NCBI RefSeq assembly: GCF_009905375.1
Contig: NW_027419138.1
Location: forward strand, 56,290-120,289
Direction: 5' to 3'
Length of the DNA: 64,000 nt
Source of the DNA: Apium graveolens
Taxonomy: Eukaryota > Streptophyta > Magnoliopsida > Apiales > Apiaceae
How positions within the stretch are numbered: the stretch's first letter is position 1; each line of letters starts with the position of its first letter. A program made the translations under genes and the position numbers. Under the pieces are notes generated by a model. It saw nothing but the letters and a program-made list of their open reading frames with translations. It was not told where the DNA came from and did not search any database. This document shows, one piece after another, positions 60,426 to 64,000 of the stretch.

Positions 60426-60806
60426 AATAGTTTGTCCAATAATCATCTAAAAAGGAAAGCCAGCTAGAAAAATAATTGCTGCCAAATTAATGTTGTTTGC
60501 TACAAAATAATGCTCTCTGACATACACCCTTTCCATTAAAGATAAATACCAGACAATGGGATGCTTCAAATCTTTTTGTGTTACTTGTTCTGCTTTTGGG
60601 GGTGATAGAGATGTTCTAAACTATTTTTTGGTTTGCACCCATGATGGCATTTGGTCTAGTTGTATGATTCTCGCTTAGGGAGTGAGATATTCCGAGTTCA
60701 ATTCTCAGAATTCCCCATTTTCATGACTATTTTAATTTTTTTTTACTGCCCAGCTTATCACATAATATTATAAGCCTATAAGTAGTTTTCCACTTTCATA
60801 TGAGAT
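60426..60806. other. Copy-3 segment carrying a tRNA-like sequence
   Basis: Most of this (60426-60701) is absent from copy 2. Apart from the tRNA-Pro-like sequence I see nothing coding. Confidence 0.5.
60645..60716 (+). pseudogene. tRNA-Pro(AGG)-like pseudogene
   Basis: 72 nt matching plant tRNA-Pro: TGGTCTAGTTGTATGATTC (D arm), anticodon stem CTCGC / GTGAG with loop TTAGGGA giving anticodon AGG, and T arm CCGAG-TTCAATT-CTCAG. The acceptor has mismatches at positions 1-72 and 4-69 (TGGCATT against AATTCCC) and the T stem has one C-A mismatch, so it is probably non-functional. It could also be the head of a tRNA-derived SINE. Confidence 0.65.
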
Positions 60807-61054
60807 GTAGCAGAATTAAAATTACTTCATAGAAATTCTACTACATTAATATTCCAATCAAACAAACATCAAAATATAGGAATTGTCTAACATAAGTAAA
60901 GCAAAATCTAAGTAATATGAAAATTTAAGGTAAAAACAAAACCAGTTCACTTGAAAACAAAGCAGTAGCAACTACTTACTAAATCCCTTAAATTAAGCTG
61001 ACTTGAAAAATAAGAATTGTTTTTTATCTCGCTACCTTAAAGAAACTCTTACCT

Positions 61055-61740
61055 CAAAGTTTTTGATTGGTGTCTCTGTTTTAACCCCCTTTACGCACCA
61101 AGCACCCTTAGCACATGTTATGGTCACAATCATTTAGGATATTACAATATTGACATTGCCAGGCATCTGTCAATTGGACATGTTTTTCTTTCACTAGAGT
61201 AACATCAACTTCAGATAGCCCATTTTCTAATCTTTTGAGAAAGTTTGAAAAATATCTTCTAGTTACCTTTGTTAAATTTATAAGCTCATTATGATTTTTT
61301 TATTAAATTCTTCTGAGCTAGCCTCATCCCTAAAGTATTTTTGTAGCTTATTCTCTGCGTAATCATGGAGCCTTTCCAAATCCACCTCAGACTCACCTTG
61401 TGGTTAATCAAATTGTTTTTTTTTCGTATATGCTTCTGGTGGCATAGAATATCCATAAATATAAGTCCATTTTAACACTCGCCTTCATTCAATGGAAGCT
61501 TGGGTTTTCTCGCTGACAATATTTTTTCTCGAGTTTCTGAAGTTTCTTATTTTATATCTCGCTTAGATCTACTAATGCTTTCTGTCTTGACTTTTCATTT
61601 ACAACCAACCTTTCATAATAATGAGCATATCTCTTGATGTATTCATTGGTCCTGACCCTCTTGTTTCCCTTACCCTTGTCTCCATTACCCTTCTTCGAAT
61701 TCAGGCTCGACCATGTCACCTATAAAAAAATAACAATGGA
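61055..61740 (-). pseudogene. ARIADNE-like fragment (unit copy 3)
   Basis: Nearly the same as 249-937. It shows the same zinc-finger stop, one base fewer in the T/A run near 61290 that shifts the frame, and a 28-bp loss near 61496. It is a non-functional fragment. Confidence 0.7.
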
Positions 61741-61943
61741 ACAAGGATATTATGCTAACTCGTCTTATAGCATAAAAAGAATATAGTGAACATTCAGACT
61801 AATAGATACTAGTGTCAGTTTTCAGGGCTCGTTCCTTTCTTAAACACAAGAAACTTAAAAGCAAATTGGGAAGTATTCAGAAAATCAACAATCACAAGCT
61901 AACACCTTTGTCAAAGACTCATATTAGTAAATCAACAATGCAG

Positions 61944-62503
61944 GCAAAACTTTCACCTTTGCACTTGGTAAGGTACAAATTCTGCATATTGCAGATCCCG
62001 TCTTGGTGAGAGAAATTAATATAAGCAAAACATTAGACTTGGGAAAGCCTGCTTACTTGCAGAAGGATAGGGGGCCTCTACTACGCAAAGGTCTGATTAC
62101 AACAAATCAGGAAGTTTGGTCTCACCAGAGAAAAAACATTGCTCATAATCTTTTTGTAGACAAAGTCAAGGTACTCCTTATTCATAAGCTTTAGTTCTAT
62201 ATTATCTATTGATTGACTAGTTGAGATTATATACGTTATGTAATAATTGGTCACAGGACATGCTAAGCATAGTGTTAGTGTCCGGGAGCAAACTAATCAA
62301 ATCTTTGGAGAATGTGGTTGGGGATAGTGGGAAAATTGCAGAGATAAAAGTGGATGATTATGCGAGGGATTTCACATGCCATGTATTTTCTACTATCATG
62401 TTTGGGGAAAACTATCCTATAAACACAGGCTTGTTTTCAAATATAGAGCTCTCAAACAAGCCTCTGGTTCGCCAACCGTACTCAATGGCCGTCCTTTCTA
62501 CAG
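61944..62503 (+). pseudogene. CYP714-like cytochrome P450 fragment (unit copy 3)
   Basis: Counterpart of 1046-1611. The exon blocks are 61944-62170 and 62257-62503, with a GT-AG intron at 62171-62256 and a donor at 62504. Motifs: SKTLDLGKPAYLQKDRGPLL, W-S-H-Q-R-K (C helix) and MFGENYPINTG. The sequence upstream differs from copy 1 by an extra block of about 100 bp (61783-61890). The heme-binding half is missing. This copy looks slightly less damaged at the splice donor than copy 1. Confidence 0.75.
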
Positions 62504-63348
62504 GTGAGGAACTCCATACTTGTTCTTTCAGACTAATAATAGTAATTCAGACTAACAATCACAAGTTACTCCGAAAGTTATTGACAAATTTTTAGTCTGC
62601 CCTAAACCAGTTACATATCTGCTAACAGAATCACTTTAAACAAACAACCCAAAATCACTAATCACACATGACCATAAAAGAATTCACAATTAAAACCACA
62701 CGAAAGATTCGAAAACCACAACAACTAAACCAAAATCAACAATTAACAAAACAAATGAAGGCCTTTTGAGCAGCCAAAACAGAGTCAACCACCACAGCTT
62801 TGAGTTTACACAGATGTTCTATATATGTTGACTATACACAAATACTAATTTGGGGCTCTTTCAAAGAGAACATTAACAAAGTGACACATATATACAGTCC
62901 GAGAGACACACAAATAGTCAGAGAGAGAGTAGGAGAGAGAAATAGAGAGAGAAAGAACACCTGTGTACTTAGCCTCGCCAGTTTCAGCCTCTGATTTGAG
63001 GTTTCAGCCATCGTTTGTAAACCTAGCTGCGCCGTGAAAGAAAGAAGAGAAAGAGGGGAAACGATGTAATTGAAATTTTGGGGGTAAATAAAGTATATAC
63101 CTAAAAACTAAGTCGGCTAATAATAGTTGAATTTAGCCGTGTCGTGCAATAAGACCTTGTTTGGTTGAAAAAAATGAATCAGAGTGTTCTCCCAGTTAAG
63201 CTTCTGTATAAAACCTCCTGTTATCAACCAAAATACAAACACTATCATCCACTTTACAAAAATTTACAAACATTTAATTAAATTTCAAATTTAAAAATAT
63301 AAATAAAGTAGCAATTGTTTTGATATAAATTTTATTAATAATAATGAA
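62504..63348. other. Non-coding stretch with GA microsatellite (unit copy 3)
   Basis: Counterpart of 1612-2458. The GA tract is at about 62920-62955 and the minus-strand ATG leader near 63010. No supported gene. Confidence 0.5.
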
Positions 63349-64000
63349 TTACACCAAGTCATCATCATCACTAAATTCATCATTTTCCGTTCCATTTTCT
63401 TCGTCTTCATCTTCGGCTTCCTTATCATTTTTACTTTCTTCATCATCATCATGATGTATCGAGTAGTCATTTTCAAACATCCTTAAATCAACAAAAAAAT
63501 TTGAAGGATCACGAATAGTAACACTTTCGACATGGGAAGATGAAGCATTTGACACTTCATTTTGTAAAGCATCATCGATGATTTTGATATTTCCTTGGTT
63601 GACACACTTTCATCAACTTATCGACTCTTTGTTGTTAGAACCGTGTACCATGTTGATTTTGCATTTAAAATATTTGGTGCATAGTACACTTGATGAGCTT
63701 GGCTAGCCAACACAAACACGTCGTCGACATTTAGTTTTGATTTGACATCCACGGTAGTCATCCGATGTCTATCAACTTTGACATGTGTCGTATGATCAAA
63801 CCAATGACACTTGAAGACAATCACTTGATGTCCATTACGATAGAAGAGTTTTAAAATTTCTTCCACCCTTCCGTAATAGTTTCCATAAGTTTCATTGTAA
63901 GAAGTCCCTACAATTATAATTGTTTATAATTTTGATTAAAAGATAAAGGAAAAGTATGTTTCAAATATTATGAGTAAAAGTCTCACCGATGACAACTACA
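63349..64000 (-). pseudogene. CACTA TNP2-type transposase, 3' end (unit copy 3, runs off the window)
   Basis: Minus-strand DUF4216 segment at 63866-63618 (VIVFKCHWFDHTTHVKVDRH, DVFVLASQAHQVYYAPNI), then the acidic C-terminal tail ending at 63349 (EDEENGTENDEFSDDDDLV). DUF4216 is open here, whereas copy 1 has lost the frame. A frame change between 63600 and 63555 separates it from the tail. The upstream domains lie beyond the window edge. Confidence 0.8.

Overview
The window is nuclear DNA from a flowering plant, probably a eudicot. The evidence is Ty3/gypsy Tekay-type retrotransposons with very long LTRs, CACTA transposons, plant gene families in pieces (CYP714 cytochrome P450, PDR-type ABC transporter, S-domain receptor kinase, ARIADNE-type RBR E3 ligase), GT-AG introns and AT-rich spacers. 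I cannot name the species. I see no gene that looks intact and functional. Almost everything is transposable elements, captured gene fragments, or three diverged copies of a roughly 5-kb tandem unit.

Tandem unit: an ARIADNE-like 3' fragment (minus strand) plus about 3.4 kb of non-coding spacer occurs three times: copy 1 (1-10610), copy 2 (42332-60220, interrupted) and copy 3 (60220 to the window end). Copies 1 and 3 also carry a CYP714 fragment and a decayed CACTA (TNP2) transposase gene inserted in the ARIADNE fragment. Copy 2 lacks both and shows an empty-site-like junction near 56895.

Between copies 1 and 2 lies a four-layer nest. A truncated Tekay-type LTR (10611-11460 and 41282-42331) is split by an outer CACTA element (11461-41281, target duplication ACT). 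The outer element is split by an inner CACTA element (12607-33933, duplication TTG). The inner element is split by a nearly full-length Tekay-type retrotransposon (14655-28534, duplication ACTAT). Neither CACTA carries a visible transposase. Both carry minus-strand chains of exon-like fragments from unrelated genes (Pack-CACTA type capture) and large tandem arrays with a 0.76-kb unit. The outer one also carries a 174-bp array.

Copy 2 is split by a second Tekay-type element on the minus strand (43501-56227, duplication CTAAT). Both retrotransposons have 3.4-3.9 kb LTRs, a primer-binding site for initiator tRNA-Met, a gag-pol gene broken by stops or frameshifts, and an extra reading frame between primer site and gag that encodes a proline-rich, then helical, protein.

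All boundaries were read by eye from the termini and target-site duplications. Percent identities, ages and database matches were not computed.
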